Notes: generated from the sequence alone by a model not told the origin. DNA of 64,000 nucleotides from Henricia sp. BOLD:AAB3569 (GCA_037783545.1 JBBELK010000975.1:292873-356872); one strand, 5' to 3'. Positions 42,928 through 56,108 are shown, counted from the stretch's first letter. Made by a program: numbers and translations.

Positions 42928-44721
42928 GAGAATGGTTGTACCTTAATACTTTCGCGACACCGCGCTGTTTACAGTGGTTCGAGAAACATCTACTTCCGGC
43001 CAATGCGCTGCCGCCAGCGGCTCGCCTGTACACATACTTGACCTTCAAACTAAATCCGTCACAGACCTTGAAACGAAAGAGCTCAATACAAATGTTAAGG
43101 GTGATTCCACCTCGGGAAATAAATTTGTGTCAAAGGTAATAAATTTCCCTTTTACCAAAGTTTTTAACTTTAAATCAAAATCTAAAATATCAGTCAAAAT
43201 CTTCCAATGAGAATGTAGGTGTAAAAAATACAATTTTGAAACTTTGACGTCGTGCCAACGTTTCTTAAATTGTACATTTTGTGCACATCTTCCCAAGGTT
43301 GGAATGTTTGATTCATATTTTGAAAGCTAATCATTTTTGGTAAGATTTATTGAAATTTAATTTTCAAGATGAAATCGACCGGAAGTACAGACGGTACTCG
43401 TTTAGATTAATTTCTTCAATAGGTAAGATAGTTATTGAATAAAATTAGTATGAATGTAAATATAGAAATACTCCCTGATGAGTATAAAACTCTGTCTGTC
43501 TGTTAGGCACTCATGAGCTAATCAAACACTATGACATCTTCACCACCCTCACAGGTCCCATTTGTTCCATCAAAATCCTCCAACTTCTAGCAGAATATAC
43601 CTTTAAACACCAGTTGGCTAAGCACTAAGTATTCCTAATACATGTGTATGTCGTCATTGTGTTCAGCAGTAATTGAAACAAAATTTCACATACATGTAGG
43701 GCTACGATTCTTCTGTTTCTTCGTAACTCGAGTTGCAATGGGTATTACATCGTAACATGTTATGTATGCTATAAACATTTTCAAGAAACTTGCGAGGAGT
43801 TGAACGCTGTGTATCTGTCGTGACAGCGCATCGTTACTTAAGAGTTTTTTAGTCTGTCATTGTTAGTGTCTATTGTACCAATGGCAAGGCTGAAATCCTT
43901 TAAACAATTCTGTCCAAGTGACATACGAGCCTTCTTGTCATATCTCCATGGAATAGAAACAGGTGTGCTGTAGTTAATAATTACTCGTTCTGGGTTATCA
44001 TTGGTAATTGACAGTTATCGCTGCTTGTCGGTTTTTGTGAATACGCGCTATCGTTACAGTAATCAAATTTTCGCTATCGGAAGTAATCAAATTTTCTTTA
44101 CTCGCATATGTTTAACCTATATTTCTATCATGTCTCGTTTTGTGGTCATGTATTATGCAGGGTAATCAAGGCTGCGTTCCAAATATGCGAACGTTAGCAA
44201 ACATTGGCAACGTTGGCCAACAATTTCGAGTGGAACGAATTGTGCACCAGCAACGTTGGCCAACAAACTTTTGGGTTGTTCGTGAGGTTTGTAAATCATT
44301 TCAAAATGACGGACGGACATGAAAGACGACAGACGATGGTTTTCAGTTTTGAAAATAACAAATAAATCACACTTTTTGCCGTTTTTCTCTTATCAATGGC
44401 GATACACAATCAATGGCAACGTCTCACATTTCCTCAAAAATTTGGTAAACAGCGGCGAGCCACATTACAACATCGCTACGATCACTGGGACTATGGACAC
44501 CGCCATCTTGGCAACGTATTTTGGCAAACAATCCGTTCCACATTGAGTAAAATGTTGGCACCAACGTTCGGGTAACACAGCCCTGAAGTGTGCAGTTTTG
44601 TATTCAATGCAGTAAACTTAGGCAGATATCACAAATTTTATTGACGGTAAAGTCAGTTACATAGTGGAACCTATGGTATGTATTACATGTTTACAAATAA
44701 ATAGATGTGTCCATTTTGTAT
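42928..44721. other. gene-free stretch downstream of ALDH18A1
   Basis: No supported exon. AATAAA words near 43119, 43131 and 43438 could serve ALDH18A1 transcripts. Around 44165-44580, ggctgcgttccaaa and the distal acggattgtttgccaaaat / gggtaacacagcc, with repeated caacgttggccaacaa, suggest a diverged TIR element. Confidence 0.4.
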
Positions 44722-44922
44722 AGACCCTTTGCACGGGCGGCCATGACAGGGGGCAGTCATCATGCATCATGCATGAGTAGCAACTTTGTGGATTTTATAG
44801 TCGCATCATTTGGCAGGTTTTCACATTTAAATGATAGGACAATAGATCCACAATTGCCTACTCATGCATGACACACAGTGACAATGTGACTGCCACTGTC
44901 ATGGCCGCCTGCGCAAAGGGTG
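44722..44922. mobile_element. MITE-like foldback element, family A copy 2
   Basis: Ends agaccctttgcacgggcggc and gccgcctgcgcaaagggt are inverted; ccatgacagggggcag faces ctgccactgtcatgg. The interior shares gacaatagatccacaa with the copies at 3786 and 50159. Confidence 0.8.
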
Positions 44923-46285
44923 TATTGCAGATTCTCAGCTTCTAACATTCAACACAAGATCTTGGAGGTATTGTGTTGTATGCTTGGATTGCTTCCACAA
45001 TGTTGTGCTTGTGTAGGAAATCGCATCTCAGTAAAGAAGATATTTTTTAGGAAAAGTTGGCGTACATGTTTTGAAAAACTATGCTTATATTTTATGAAAG
45101 TCCACAGAAGCTTGTATATTTACAAGTCTTTTAAATTAGCTGTGAGGGGGAGTACTAGGGTAGACCTTTCTGTGGTTTTGTTACATGTGGCACAACATGG
45201 TAGTTTTTAGCGCTTGTTGAATTGGATGGTAGGAAACCTTAATGTGGAAAATCTAAGGACAAAAATGGCCAAATGATACGGTAGTACAGTTTGTTTCTGC
45301 GGTCATTCGCAATCTTTCTGGAGAGGCATATCCAAGCGCAAATGGAAAACATGTACAATTAAGTTTACATGTAGTAATTTGTGATAAATACTGTTTTTGT
45401 CTTAAATTTTTTGTTTTGTTTTGATTTGATTTGTTTTGTTATGTTTTGTTTTGTTTTCTCATTTGAGAAAATTCTAGTTTCAAGAAAGAATCCTATTTAT
45501 GGCTTAGTTATGCACATTCTGTTTAATTAATTAATGAGCATAACAGTTACAGAATACCAATTTCATCCTTTTGTATTGGACAGTATATGTATGTCATTTT
45601 TCTTTTATTTCTTTTAGTTTTCTATAATTTCTTTAATTGTTCTCACAGTACAAGTATGCATGTTTGCAGGGTAGGGATGGGTTGTTTTCAAACATGCGGA
45701 TCCAAACCTCTGTTGTGTTTGATGCGGGGATCGCTAAATGGATTAGATGATTATGAAGCTGTATCATCTTGGACAGAACTGCCTACGAGGCTAAACATTC
45801 AATATAACATTCATTTGCGCATTACCATGTCATTCCTTGTGATGTTGGCATGTTATGTGCAAATATAGAGCCTCGTTAAGGGAGAATTGTGTAATATACG
45901 GGTTTTACAGGGTATTTTCACTCACATTTATGTTAACTCGTTTTGGTTTATCCGTGCATGCCAACAAGTCTTACTGTCTTGCAAGCCGTGGTTATCCGTG
46001 CATGCCAACAAGTCTTACTGTCTTGCAAGAAATGATATAGGTTGAAAATGACAGGATAAAGTGTACGCGCAGGGCAGGGTTGTAGCAGATGTTTTAACGA
46101 ATATTGTATCCCTACTTTAAGGTTTTAAAGTCTTCATGTAAAGTAATATTGTACATGTGTAGAATACACATAAAAAGGTATACGTTCCATTAAATATAAT
46201 TGTCAAAGGCAGAGCAAATAATGTTGAACTTGTCGCCATTTTGAGAAAAAAAAGATTGGTCCAATAATATGCATTTTTGGCAAAG
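44923..46285. other. gene-free stretch
   Basis: No recognised gene. A gttttgttttgatttg low-complexity run lies at 45405-45460. atccgtgcatgccaacaagt followed by cttactgtcttgcaag is directly duplicated at 45951-46028. Confidence 0.45.
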
Positions 46286-46402
46286 GCGATGTATCGTATA
46301 TCGCGATCATTGGCGATGTATCGTATATCGCGATCATTGGCGATGTATCGTATATCGCGATCATTGGCGATGTATCGTATATCGTATATCGCGATCATTG
46401 GC
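46286..46402 (+). repeat. 27-bp tandem array with TATCGCGATC core, about four units
   Basis: The unit gcgatgtatcgtatatcgcg + atcattg repeats four times; the last carries an extra cgtatat. The unit contains the near-palindrome tatatcgcgatc. Confidence 0.9.
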
Positions 46403-49400
46403 CGTCCTCTGTCATTCTCACAGTAAATAGCAACATCCTTTGGCAAAGACCAACAATTTTCTGATTTTCTCCAGTCGAGGCACAATCACTTTTAAATTGG
46501 AAAAGAATAAACAAGGCCCCTGGACTACTGCAATATACTGGCCGAGTTGTCAGCGGGCAAAGGTGATTTTTGAATCAACCCTGGATGTTTTTCCAACGCG
46601 GTTGATTTCTAAGTGTAGACGGTCCCGGTGTATTTGCCGGACGCAGCTTCGCAAACACGACCAGGCAAGTTACATTATGACAGCCGCCTTGATTCGCACG
46701 CTCGCAAAGTGTTTCCGTGTTTACAGATCGCCGATACGAGCTCGTGTTCCGCACAAAAGGTGAAAGAGAAGTCGGAGGGTGGATTTGGGGGAAAATTCAA
46801 GACTGGAAGAGCTGCACGTATCAAACATTTTTTAAGAATAGAAATGAAAACGTCTTTGCTTTCTTGAACGATACTGTATACGACCGTTTTTATTTTCATT
46901 TATTTGTGCCTATTGCAAATATTTGCGAAATAGTGACATGAAATTTGACTTTCACACAACGCAAAATAAGAATCTTAAAAGAATGTAAAATGGACAGATT
47001 GAACAAGATCGTCAATAGTAACTACATTTACAGTTTGCTAAAGGATCGTCATGTAAACTGATTTGAAGAAAGGTACATTTTAGTATATTATTGCTCATGT
47101 GACAGTTATAATGAAAACCGTTTTGCTAAAATATTTATATTGTGGCTTTTTCTAACTGGCAAAATGCGGAGCAGCATGCAAGACACAATATATCTTGCGT
47201 AAAAGTTGAACGCCCAAAATCACATTTCATGGGAAACCACACAGTTCGATGCAAGGTTTCATCAGCTGTCTTCTGGGAAAACACACACAACAGCTGCAAG
47301 TTTTAATAATGAAATTAGTCGTCCATACACGGGCATTGCGCAAAATGGGCCGCTTGGGCAAACCTTTTCTGGTATAATGACGTCACAGTTTGTTTACATA
47401 TGTGCTTCTCAATTGCACACGAACTGGTTCCAAGCAGTGATGCATCAAGCCGTAACAGAACCCACTATTGACCATCATTTATTATTGTTCAAGCCGATAT
47501 ATTGTCCACTCCCTTATTTCAAGCCGATGCAGCGCCAGCGGATGATTACCGACTGATAGCCATTGTCCATCAGCACCGTACATTGGTCAAGCCTATGGTA
47601 TTATTTTTGATGTCCATTTCCGTCAGATCTGGCCGCAGCGGCAGCGGATGATTACCTACTGATTAATCGCTTCATCGCTACTCTTAAAGTGCCCTAGATC
47701 CGCATCCATTAGCCGCCATTAACCTTTACGTCGCAATTAAAACACTCATCAAAGCGCGGTGTGTATTGTAGGAAAAATTAACGGACCTCATAGATACGTA
47801 AACTTAGTCTGTATGTGCAATAACAAAAGCTCCCTCGCAGTAGTATACTATAGGTTACTGTGCTGGTTACTGGGCTGGTTACTGGGCTTTTATCCTTATA
47901 AAATATGACGTATCGTGCAGAGCCTCGTGTTGAAAGCAACCGTGCAACACCCATCTTATAAAACTAGTATTATAATTTTGACGAAACTGACGGTGGCATT
48001 TTATGGGCCGGTTGACAGTAGAATAAGTATAATATTGTTGTCATCACCGATTCGTTTCAAACTCCCATATGACGGTGGGGACGGGTACCCGGGACAGGTC
48101 GCGTGTGGCCCGCTGGCGTAGTTAAGAATCTGTCGGGAGAAGAGTAATTTCTTGGCGTGTGCAATGATGTTGGGCCTTGTGCAATGATGTTGGGCATTGT
48201 CATACGCTGTGTGTACATAGGAGGGTTGTTAGGCTTGTCGATCATTCAGAATTTGAGTAAGAGATGGTATTTCAAATTAATTTACTCTTGCATCAATCGG
48301 CGCTCACTGAATTTTGTGCACAGCTGCGGAGTACTGATATATAATATATTTTGGGAGTTGTAAAAAAAATAACTGAAAGAGTAAATATACTGAAAATGTT
48401 TGAGACCTTGCACCGACAAGTTTGCAGATTGCATACTGCATTGTAGACATACAATCAAACCCAACTTCAGACATTTTCTACAGACACTGAGTAGATTAAG
48501 TATAGTTCAACTTGTCCCGATATGAAATGCTTTTGAGGAACTACAAAATATAGGTTACAAAATGTAATAAAAATGTAGATTACGGATAAATAAAAGGATC
48601 CCCCAACTTGTCCTTTATATGCGCACATCCCCGAGATAATGACTTGAATGTTTCTATGCACACCGCGCTCCGAAAGCTTGTTAGTGCATGCATTATTTAT
48701 TCATTCATGTACGGCTGAAGTGTCGATGTGACCCAAATGAAGCTTTCCTGAGCCGACAAAGCAACATATTAACCTTGTTCTTATAAAGCAACATAAAATG
48801 CGATTGGTACTTAAAAACCCTCGTTCCTTGCCACAAGAGTTTACACCCGTCCTCTCGGTTAGACCGCGTGATGATAACGTCTTTAAAGGTGATTTTTGCT
48901 CGTACATCCTTTTCGTTACGTGAAGTCATGTCTTGATTTTTGAATTAAGATATCATCGTTAACAATTGGTACAAATGTATAACTAGAAATGTTAAAGACA
49001 GAGGAAATATGCCATGTAACTCCGCATAACGGCCTTGTACACTATTTCAGCTGAAATTTACAACTGACCAGAAATTAACCCCATGCTGAAGGTGTTATGA
49101 CTTGTTCCGTATAAAGGCAATCTGTACCTGGATCCGTCAAGCCGGTACGGTGGCGCTGGTACCGCGCTCCACCTAAAGAGGTTACGTATGGGTCCAGGGT
49201 TAGCAACGCACGGGAGAGAAGACATCCATTGAATGTTGATAATGAAATGACAGCCTTGGGTTTTGGGTCTCCAAAACCTCAAAGCGAATCTCTGTAAGCC
49301 GCTTACAACCAAACAACAAAATGTTTGAATCCTTTTATATTTTTATACAATCGTTTCCATATGGTGCATTAGTTTCTGGGGCACTTTCCCACCTATAATA

Positions 49401-50158
49401 CCGCCCAATCTCTGACAAAATGTGGAAAGAATTGGGAAGTTAATCATGGCTTCAGACCTTGTGTGCAAAACATATGAGACGGGCTAAACAAAATCGAAGT
49501 GAACGGGGTCATCTTGAAATGCCATCCCTATACGCCCCAGGCCCGCCGTACACCACCATCCCCACCGCCCCAGGCCCACCGTATAGCCAACCGTCCCGTC
49601 CCCCGTATGAACACCCGGAGCGGCCCGGCAGGTTTCACGCCGCACCGTGGCAGCGTTGTATCTGATTCACCAATTCGCGTCCAACTGCATCATATAAAGT
49701 TACAATGTAGAGCTGGGAATCGATCCACACAACAGTAATAAACGTGGCGAACTGAAACCCGGAGTTTATTAAACTTGGAGGGAAATTATCCCAACATTCA
49801 AGTGTTGTCGGTGAAAACCTCCGGGGACCGATAGACACGACGCGAAGGCAGTGGCACAAACATCTTACAACCTTCGATGCCTATGCTATAATATACTCAA
49901 TGCTCAAGTAACAATAAAAGTAGACTATAGTACTGTCCCGAAATTTGTAAAAGGAGTGAGTGTCGTATAGGCCTACTTATTATTTATACAAATTCGTTAA
50001 CTTTAATTCTGCTCTTATTGTGTACCATAATGTGACTGAGAACTCGTTCAGCGATTGACAATTTAAATTATGAAGGCCTAATACAGAGGTAACAAACCTA
50101 TACAGAGGTATAACATTTCTCTGGCGTTGTTGTCAGATTATGTAATGACATATGTCTC
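46403..50158. other. gene-poor stretch
   Basis: No gene recognised apart from one low-confidence candidate exon at 49456. agccgatatattgtccactc and gccagcggatgattaccgac-type words recur at 47490-47660. ttgggc(c/a)ttgtgcaatgatg is duplicated at 48165-48200. A tgacgtcacagtttgtttac end like that at 34435 occurs at 47377. Confidence 0.4.
49456..49665 (+). CDS. candidate C-terminal exon of an unidentified Pro/Tyr-rich tail
   Basis: An acceptor-like ttcag at 49451-49455 is followed by an open frame of 69 codons ending TGA. It starts with a basic stretch (KHMRRAKQNRSERGH) and continues with Pro-rich repeats containing APGPPYT, APGPPYS and RPPYEHPERP; PPY is the core of WW-domain ligands. Base composition is GC-rich compared with the flanks. 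Such basic-then-PPY tails occur in small membrane adaptors, but no upstream exon was identified, so it may be spurious or belong to a gene whose other exons I missed. Confidence 0.25.
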   Translation, partial: TLCAKHMRRAKQNRSERGHLEMPSLYAPGPPYTTIPTAPGPPYSQPSRPPYEHPERPGRFHAAPWQRCI

Positions 50159-50289
50159 GACCATTGACACTTTGCATGGCAGCCATCTTAGGGGCAAACA
50201 TAATTGTTATCATTCATGAGTGGGCGCTTTGTGGATCTATTGTCACATCATTTAAAAACAAACCTGCCCCTGTCATGACTACCACAAAG
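50159..50289. mobile_element. MITE-like foldback element, family A copy 3
   Basis: cactttgcatggcagccat and cctgtcatgactaccacaaagt are inverted ends; the interior shares gggcgctttgtggatctatt and tgtcacatcatttaaa with copies 1 and 2 in inverse orientation. More diverged. Confidence 0.65.
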
Positions 50290-50478
50290 TAACAGAGCAG
50301 ATATTTGCTCAAGTCTCTTGCTAGGACAAGTTCCGCTGTGTAAATGTGTCTGGACGAAGCTATTATTGGCATTATCAAAAATATGTGAGGAAATTGTGGG
50401 AAGAGTCTGTAGGCCATCGTAGATAAATGACTGCAATGTTTATATAGCGATTTGAAACAGCGAACGGATATGTGATGT

Positions 50479-51355
50479 TATATACCTCATGCGTAGATTC
50501 CAGTCATCTGATTGGTTAAAAGTGGGGGCATTGAATCGGCTAGACCCGGCGCGTATGCCAACTGGTCAATAGTCTTTGCCATGCCCCGGGCATAGTCATT
50601 TAGCGGGTTCCGGACGCGCGCATTACATGTGTTAGCATATAGCTAGTTGTGCACCAACTATGCAGCTGGGCATAGTCATTTAGCGGGTTCCGGACGCGCG
50701 CATTACATGTGTTAGCATAGCTATAGCTGTGCACCAACTATGCAGCTGTGCGCCTAACGTAAACATTCATCAGGACGGTAATGGCGGAATCTCGACGTCA
50801 TTTTGTCGTCTGTCGTAGATGATGAAGTCCTTAAGAAAGTAAGAGAAGTGGCCTACAGTTAAAACTGTGTCAGGTGAAATGTGCTACTAAAGTGTCAGGT
50901 GATTATGCTACAATGTTTGCTGTAAATATACAACTTTTCCGCCGTAAACCAGCTTCCGAAATCGAAACGCGAAGGACCACTGTCATGACTGTATATATGA
51001 TGTCTCGTTACTTTTAACCAACCAGGGCTGCTTTCGAGCGCGGCACCAGGTGCTCCATGGTGCTCACCCGAAAGCGTGTGTAAGCATGCGCGTGACGTAA
51101 CGTTTCCACCACCTGGGAGCACCAGGGACGAGCGCTCGAAAGCAGCCCAGATGACAAAAATCTACACATTCGGTATATAAAACAAATATTGACTGCTGTT
51201 TATTCGGGTCATGGTTAAGATTATAGGCCCTCGGTGATCTCGAAGCCATGACTATGCCCCTCGGCTTCCGCCTCGGGGCATAGTCATGGCTTCGAGATCA
51301 CCTTGGGCCTATAATTTTAACCATGCCCCTCATTGCAGTCAATATTTGTATACTA
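50479..51355 (+). mobile_element. dispersed foldback repeat, copy A
   Basis: It shares, in order, tacctcatgcgtagattcca, gggttccggacgcgcgcatt, ctcgacgtcattttgtcgtc and atatacaacttttccgc with 59838-61812. Its right end is a long hairpin (51182-51350), arms acaaatattgactgc...atgactatgcccc against the complement. It has an internal 80-bp tandem duplication (50588 and 50668, gggcatagtcatttagcggg) absent from copy B, and a private insertion at 51025. No transposase was seen. Confidence 0.85.
51025..51148. mobile_element. 124-bp MITE inserted in copy A
   Basis: Ends gggctgctttcgagcgc and gcgctcgaaagcagccc are perfect 17-bp inverted repeats; the interior also pairs (ccaggtgctcc / gggagcaccagg). The matching place in copy B (around 60300) reads straight through from ttaaccaac to agatgac, a near-empty site. 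The target duplication is unclear. Confidence 0.85.
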
Positions 51356-53592
51356 GCGGACTATCCTCTGCTATCCGCCGCGGTACAAACTCTCAATGTT
51401 TCGGCTTTGTTGAGCACGCACACACACCCCACGATATTATGGCACCTCACGCCCCGACAGACCAATCAACGTACGATTCGAAATTTATTAGCCAAAAACT
51501 CGGTATCATCAGACTAAAAGGCAGTCTTTTTGACGCCATAGATGACGCCATAACTGAGTGGATATGATTTATAATCTGTTGAAAGAATTTGAGTTAAATC
51601 TACCGCTCCAAATAATGCTGTAGTATACAAGACATTTATCCATCCTCGACTACATGAGCAGTTTGTTTCAGATGTCTATTTTCACAAATACCGTATAAGC
51701 ATGCACGTACTTAAAACATGTTCAGCGAGCCAAATCGCGTGCTAACCGAGACGTTTTTGTGCTAACTCGCGGTCAATTTTCAAGAGCAGAATGTCCCCAG
51801 ACAACACATAATTCTTGGTGAACATTTTGAAAGTATATCGATATTTGAATAAAACAATTTGGGAGCAAATATAAAATGGCGACCTTTTGCTGAGACTACC
51901 CACAATCCTTTCCATATCCTCTCAAAATGAATCAAGAATGGACTGACGCACTCCGCGTTTTGCAGATTTCGTGGGCGTGCATTAAATAACTCGTGAGAAC
52001 CCCGAGGTTCTGTCACAACCGTGTCTCCCCTCCTTCTCCTACAGAATCAAACAAAAACTGTAAATATCGTATAAACACGTCAGGTACTTCAGTTACGCCA
52101 CAGACGGATACCCAAGTCCTTGCTTGATACGCGATAGCTCGTAGAGAACACACTCGTAATATCGTGATATCTAGGGGAGGTATAGTGTTGCGTGATCCAT
52201 GCATTCATGGTCTTGGTAATGTGATGCGGAGTAGTCCTGTTGCGAATACATAGTATAAAAGTTGTTCTAGCGTCCAATTAGCAAGATGTACCTTGCTGTT
52301 TGTATGAAACTGCGCATTTAGGTGATGAATATACATGTACTCCCAAGGTTGTACTAAAAGGCGCCAAAAGTATGAAAATGGTCCAAAAATAGAATAGGAT
52401 GATTCACATTCCTTCAAATTGTGTCGCTATAGGCTACTATTGTGGGACAATTTTTGAACGCTAGTTTGCCATCAGGGAATTACCAGAACCAATTCACTTA
52501 TAGACACATGCGTCAGCACTTATATTGTAGCATACAACCCCCTAACAACTACCCTAATATCGCTTGGGCTGACGAGGCATTTAATATCAATTGTCTTGCC
52601 CATGGGCACATGTTTATTACTGGTGAGGCTCGAACCCAAAACCTCTTGATCATGAGCACAGCTGTGCATGTGTACCCACTACAAGACCACGCCACTCCGT
52701 TCCCCCTCCTTTGCACCGCACCTCTTTGCAGCCCAACTCCAGCACGCCATTCTAAAAGGTCTGGCGACGCTGTTTTTTTTGTACCGGCTACCTCTTATTC
52801 ACCACATAGGCCTACTTACCAATTCCCATAATGCAGTTAATGTACTCGAAGCTCATTTACAAGTCAAAGACGCCGCCGTAAGAGTATCAGCTGCTAACAA
52901 ATACTCAAATTAATAGGTTAAACTCTGAACATGTTTACTCGCGATCACTGTCCTACATTATAGCACACAGCCCCAGGGGCGAAGTGGCTGCTCTCTCCTG
53001 GCGACTAGCTGAAACAACTCTCGAGCTGTTTTACCTTTTTCTTTATATATTTAGGTTAAATGATTCTCCCTTTTCGAGGGAGAGTTAATGTTTACATGGA
53101 ATTATCTAATTTGCGTTAAGACTTGTCGTGGAGGATTTTTTTTCCCCTGGTCGCCGTGGTATAGAGCAAAGAAGAATGTGAAATGGAGCAGAGCCAATTA
53201 GGGAGATTGATGGAGAGTTTTTTAGTTGGGCACAAAGTCAAATCGCATCTCAAGCTTGACATAGCATTGGGGGTGCTTTAATGGACTTACTGAAGGCTGG
53301 GTCGTGTAGTCCGGAGACTACCTAATGGAACAGTACATGCTGAGTCTGTGATTGTATCATTGTTTGATCGGTTGTAAAAACAAAGAAATATAATGTTGAG
53401 ATGCTTTGATATCAGATTATCGGAATTGTTGCTCGTTATCAGAATGTATGGTTTTAAAGGCACTACTTTATCGAGGTCTATATAAAACTGATTTGGCTAG
53501 TGCACTGTCACTTGTGTTTTTACAGATTATTGCAAATCTCTGTGACAATAAGATAATAAATGTATAAGGTGGCACTGGAGATCAACCGATTT
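51356..53592. other. gene-free stretch with a SINE-like fragment
   Basis: No gene recognised. At about 52590-52700, the minus strand reads ggcgtggtcttgtagtggg then gttttgggttcgagcctca (B box ggttcgag), a tRNA-derived SINE fragment. The rest is unique-looking AT-rich DNA. Confidence 0.5.
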
Positions 53593-53891
53593 AAACTATG
53601 TGACCCGCTCTGGAAAAAGGTATATAAGTCGCGCAGGCTAGGTCGAGTTTTCGCGACCATAAGTAGAAATCTGTGGTGGATCCACGCTCATTAAAATACC
53701 AAAACACAATGGAAATTCCTGGCAGTGCCTAGATATCGCCTGGAAGGTCCGTGCTCCGCCTGGAATTTCCATTGTGTTTTGGTATTTTAATGAGCGTGGA
53801 TCTGCCACAGATTTCTACTTATGGTCGCGAAAACTCGACCTATAGCCTGCGCGACTTATACTACCTTTTCCCAGAGCGGGTCACATAGTTT
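53593..53891. mobile_element. 299-bp foldback element with ~130-bp arms
   Basis: It begins aaactatgtgacccgctctg and ends cagagcgggtcacatagttt. The arms stay complementary through gtcgagttttcgcgaccata and gagcgtggatc, leaving a ~45-bp loop around tagatatcgcctgg. One of the cleanest palindromes in the window. Its inner arm (ggatccacgctcattaaaat) resembles the element at 55995. Confidence 0.92.
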
Positions 53892-53919
53892 GTATGTATG
53901 CACCTTTTAAGCAACAACG

Positions 53920-54190
53920 ACTTCATCAGATGCAATAGATGCATCGGGTGCAATATAGGTGCGTGCAATAAGTTCATCAGATGCAATAGATGCATCGGGT
54001 GCAATATAGGTGCGTGCAATAGGTTCATCAGATGCAATAGATGCATCGGGTGCAATATAGGTGCGTGCAATAGGTTCATCAGATGCAATAGATGCATCGG
54101 GTGCAATATAGGTGCGTGCAATAGGTTCATCAGATGCAATAGATGCATCGGGTGCAATATAGGTGCGTGCAATAGGTTCATCAGGTGCAT
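53920..54190 (+). repeat. 51-bp minisatellite, about five units
   Basis: Unit ttcatcagatgcaatagatg + catcgggtgcaatataggtg + cgtgcaatagg, almost invariant except aagttcatc in the first unit and caggtgcatcc in the last. The unit is itself built from gcaata/gcatc words. It begins about 30 bp after the foldback element. Both strands are open because 51 is a multiple of 3; I do not call a protein. Confidence 0.92.
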
Positions 54191-55994
54191 CCGATTTCGA
54201 GGTAAAATGTACCTTAAACGTTGTATTCGAAATCTATATGTAGTATATCTCTTGACGATCTATGACATTTTGTCCAATTGAGTACATCATTAAAGGAGTT
54301 ACTTTGTTATCTAGGTTAACAGATACGTGTATTTTGCAGCTGAGCATAGCAGTCGACGTCAGGTCGGGTTTATTATTAAAATCGTCGTTCGGATAGTATA
54401 TAGGTATAGGCTACCTTTTAGAGAGATCGTTAGGACAGTATGGTCAAGATTGAACAGTGAATGATAATAAATTGACTCTTGCTCGACACACAAAGGATTT
54501 GTCAAGTTGTCTTGAGTAGCCAGCTACTGTGAATTATGTAGAATTGCCCATTATTGTATCTCTTGACATTGTAGACTAATCCAATCCAAGCAGCCACTAT
54601 TACCATGCAGTACGCCTTTGCTATCACGCGCGCGTTCTCAGGACTCCAAACGCGCGCGTACTGGCTAATCACAGCATTCTATTGGCAGATAAGGTATTTA
54701 ACGCGTGCGTTCTATGTGCACGCGTGCGTAATGTCGTCGCACCACAAAGTCCACGTACTTTCAATTTTACCTTTAATCAATAGGCCGTATTCCTGAACGT
54801 GGAGGGCGCTGTCAAGTGGTCCGCGCCCATCGTGCGTTATGTTCGAACACAAAACGCGCTACGCGCACACGCCTTCCAAACGTTTATTTTGAATGGAAAT
54901 CTGTGCGCGCGACACAGGTCTAGTCTGCGCGCTCCGCGTACGCGACTTTTCCCCACGTACGTATGCACGTACCCCCACTTTTCTACTGTCGTCTATGGAC
55001 ATTTTCCCCCAAATCACCTTGTTCGAGCGCCCTCACGCGTTCAGGAATACGGTCTATTGATGACACTGTTTCTCGAGAATTGAAAAATCATTCTAAAAAT
55101 GTGACCTCGAATTTGGACATGAAATATCAAACGCCGTTTAATAAGGTATTTACAATGATAAAAGCGATGTGCGCATAGTAAAAAAGGGTAAAACATTTAC
55201 TCACAAATCAAACTCTATCGGAGCTGCCAACCCTCTCGCATTTTGCAACAATTTCCATCAGCCTGCAATGCATAATTGATATCGTGTTTCCCAACACACA
55301 TAAAACCATTGGATTGTTAATTAACAAACTCAAATTTGGGGTGTCTATGTCTGAAGTCGGGAGATCAACTTATAAATTTATCCGTCTTCTCCAAAATGCG
55401 AGGAACTTGTCCCATCAGTTGTAGTATTTTTTAATCATAATTTTATTATTTTAGTAGACCTAAAAGTCTCGCCAATGACATTGGAGTATTTTCTTCATGG
55501 TTTCTCATTTGATCGTAATGCTTCACTGATTTGAGAGGATATCCGGCCGCTCTGCGTGCCACGGCCTATAAATCATTTTGAACTTATCCGCTCAATGTTT
55601 AATGTCAGTGCACTTATAGCTATCAAGAGCATACCCTAGCGATTAACACCCACTCGCGTTGGTTTGCGCAGCTGTCATGCAATAGGTCAAGTACATTAAA
55701 AGTCTAGTCCTCTCAATATCGGGCGATTTGGGGCGAAATGATGGTCCCAATGTAGTGTGGGGAGGAGTCACTCAAGTATTTCTTGCCTCGTTTGGCTGAA
55801 ATTGTGTGACAAAGATACGATTGGACATTTTGGGGACAAAGTTTTATCGGCGCGAAACTTATGACTAGTCTTACTTTAGTTGCGTCATTCTAATCTGATA
55901 GACCCCTTGGACCATGTGTGGCTTGTTTACGTAACGCGTGGTATTGCAGAATTAACTGCCCCCCATGGTCTTTCCTGGTACATGTACTACAAAG
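54191..55994. other. gene-free stretch
   Basis: No gene recognised. gccgtattcctgaacgtgga...gggcgct (54783-54815) faces agcgccctcacgcgttcagg...aatacggtc (55027-55055), an inverted pair enclosing ~210 bp rich in CGCG (gcgctacgcgcacacgcc); probably a ~275-bp TIR element. Confidence 0.5.
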
Positions 55995-56108
55995 CCAGTG
56001 GCGGATCCAGCCTGATTAAAATACAGGAATACAAAGTAGAAGCGGGGGCTATACAGCCCCCTGAAATCCATTGTATTCCTGTATTGTAATGAGGCTGGAT
56101 CCGCCACT
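55995..56108. mobile_element. 114-bp foldback element
   Basis: agtggcggatccagcctgat and atgaggctggatccgccact are inverted ends; inside, tacaggaatacaa faces ttgtattcctgta and gggggctata/cagccccc form the loop stem. Related to the inner arm of the element at 53593. Confidence 0.88.

Noticed and set aside
44165..44580. TIR element with ggctgcgttcc ends
   Set aside because: The proposed ends pair over only about 10 bp and the internal repeats are irregular, so it is mentioned only in the region note.
51286..51567. 93-codon frame near the copy A hairpin
   Set aside because: It starts inside the palindrome of a dispersed repeat; the repeated part recurs at 61740 and shows no coding constraint.
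53861..54281. Repetitive 109- and 127-codon frames over the 51-bp minisatellite
   Set aside because: Again a by-product of a repeat length divisible by three; no start context, splice sites or family features.
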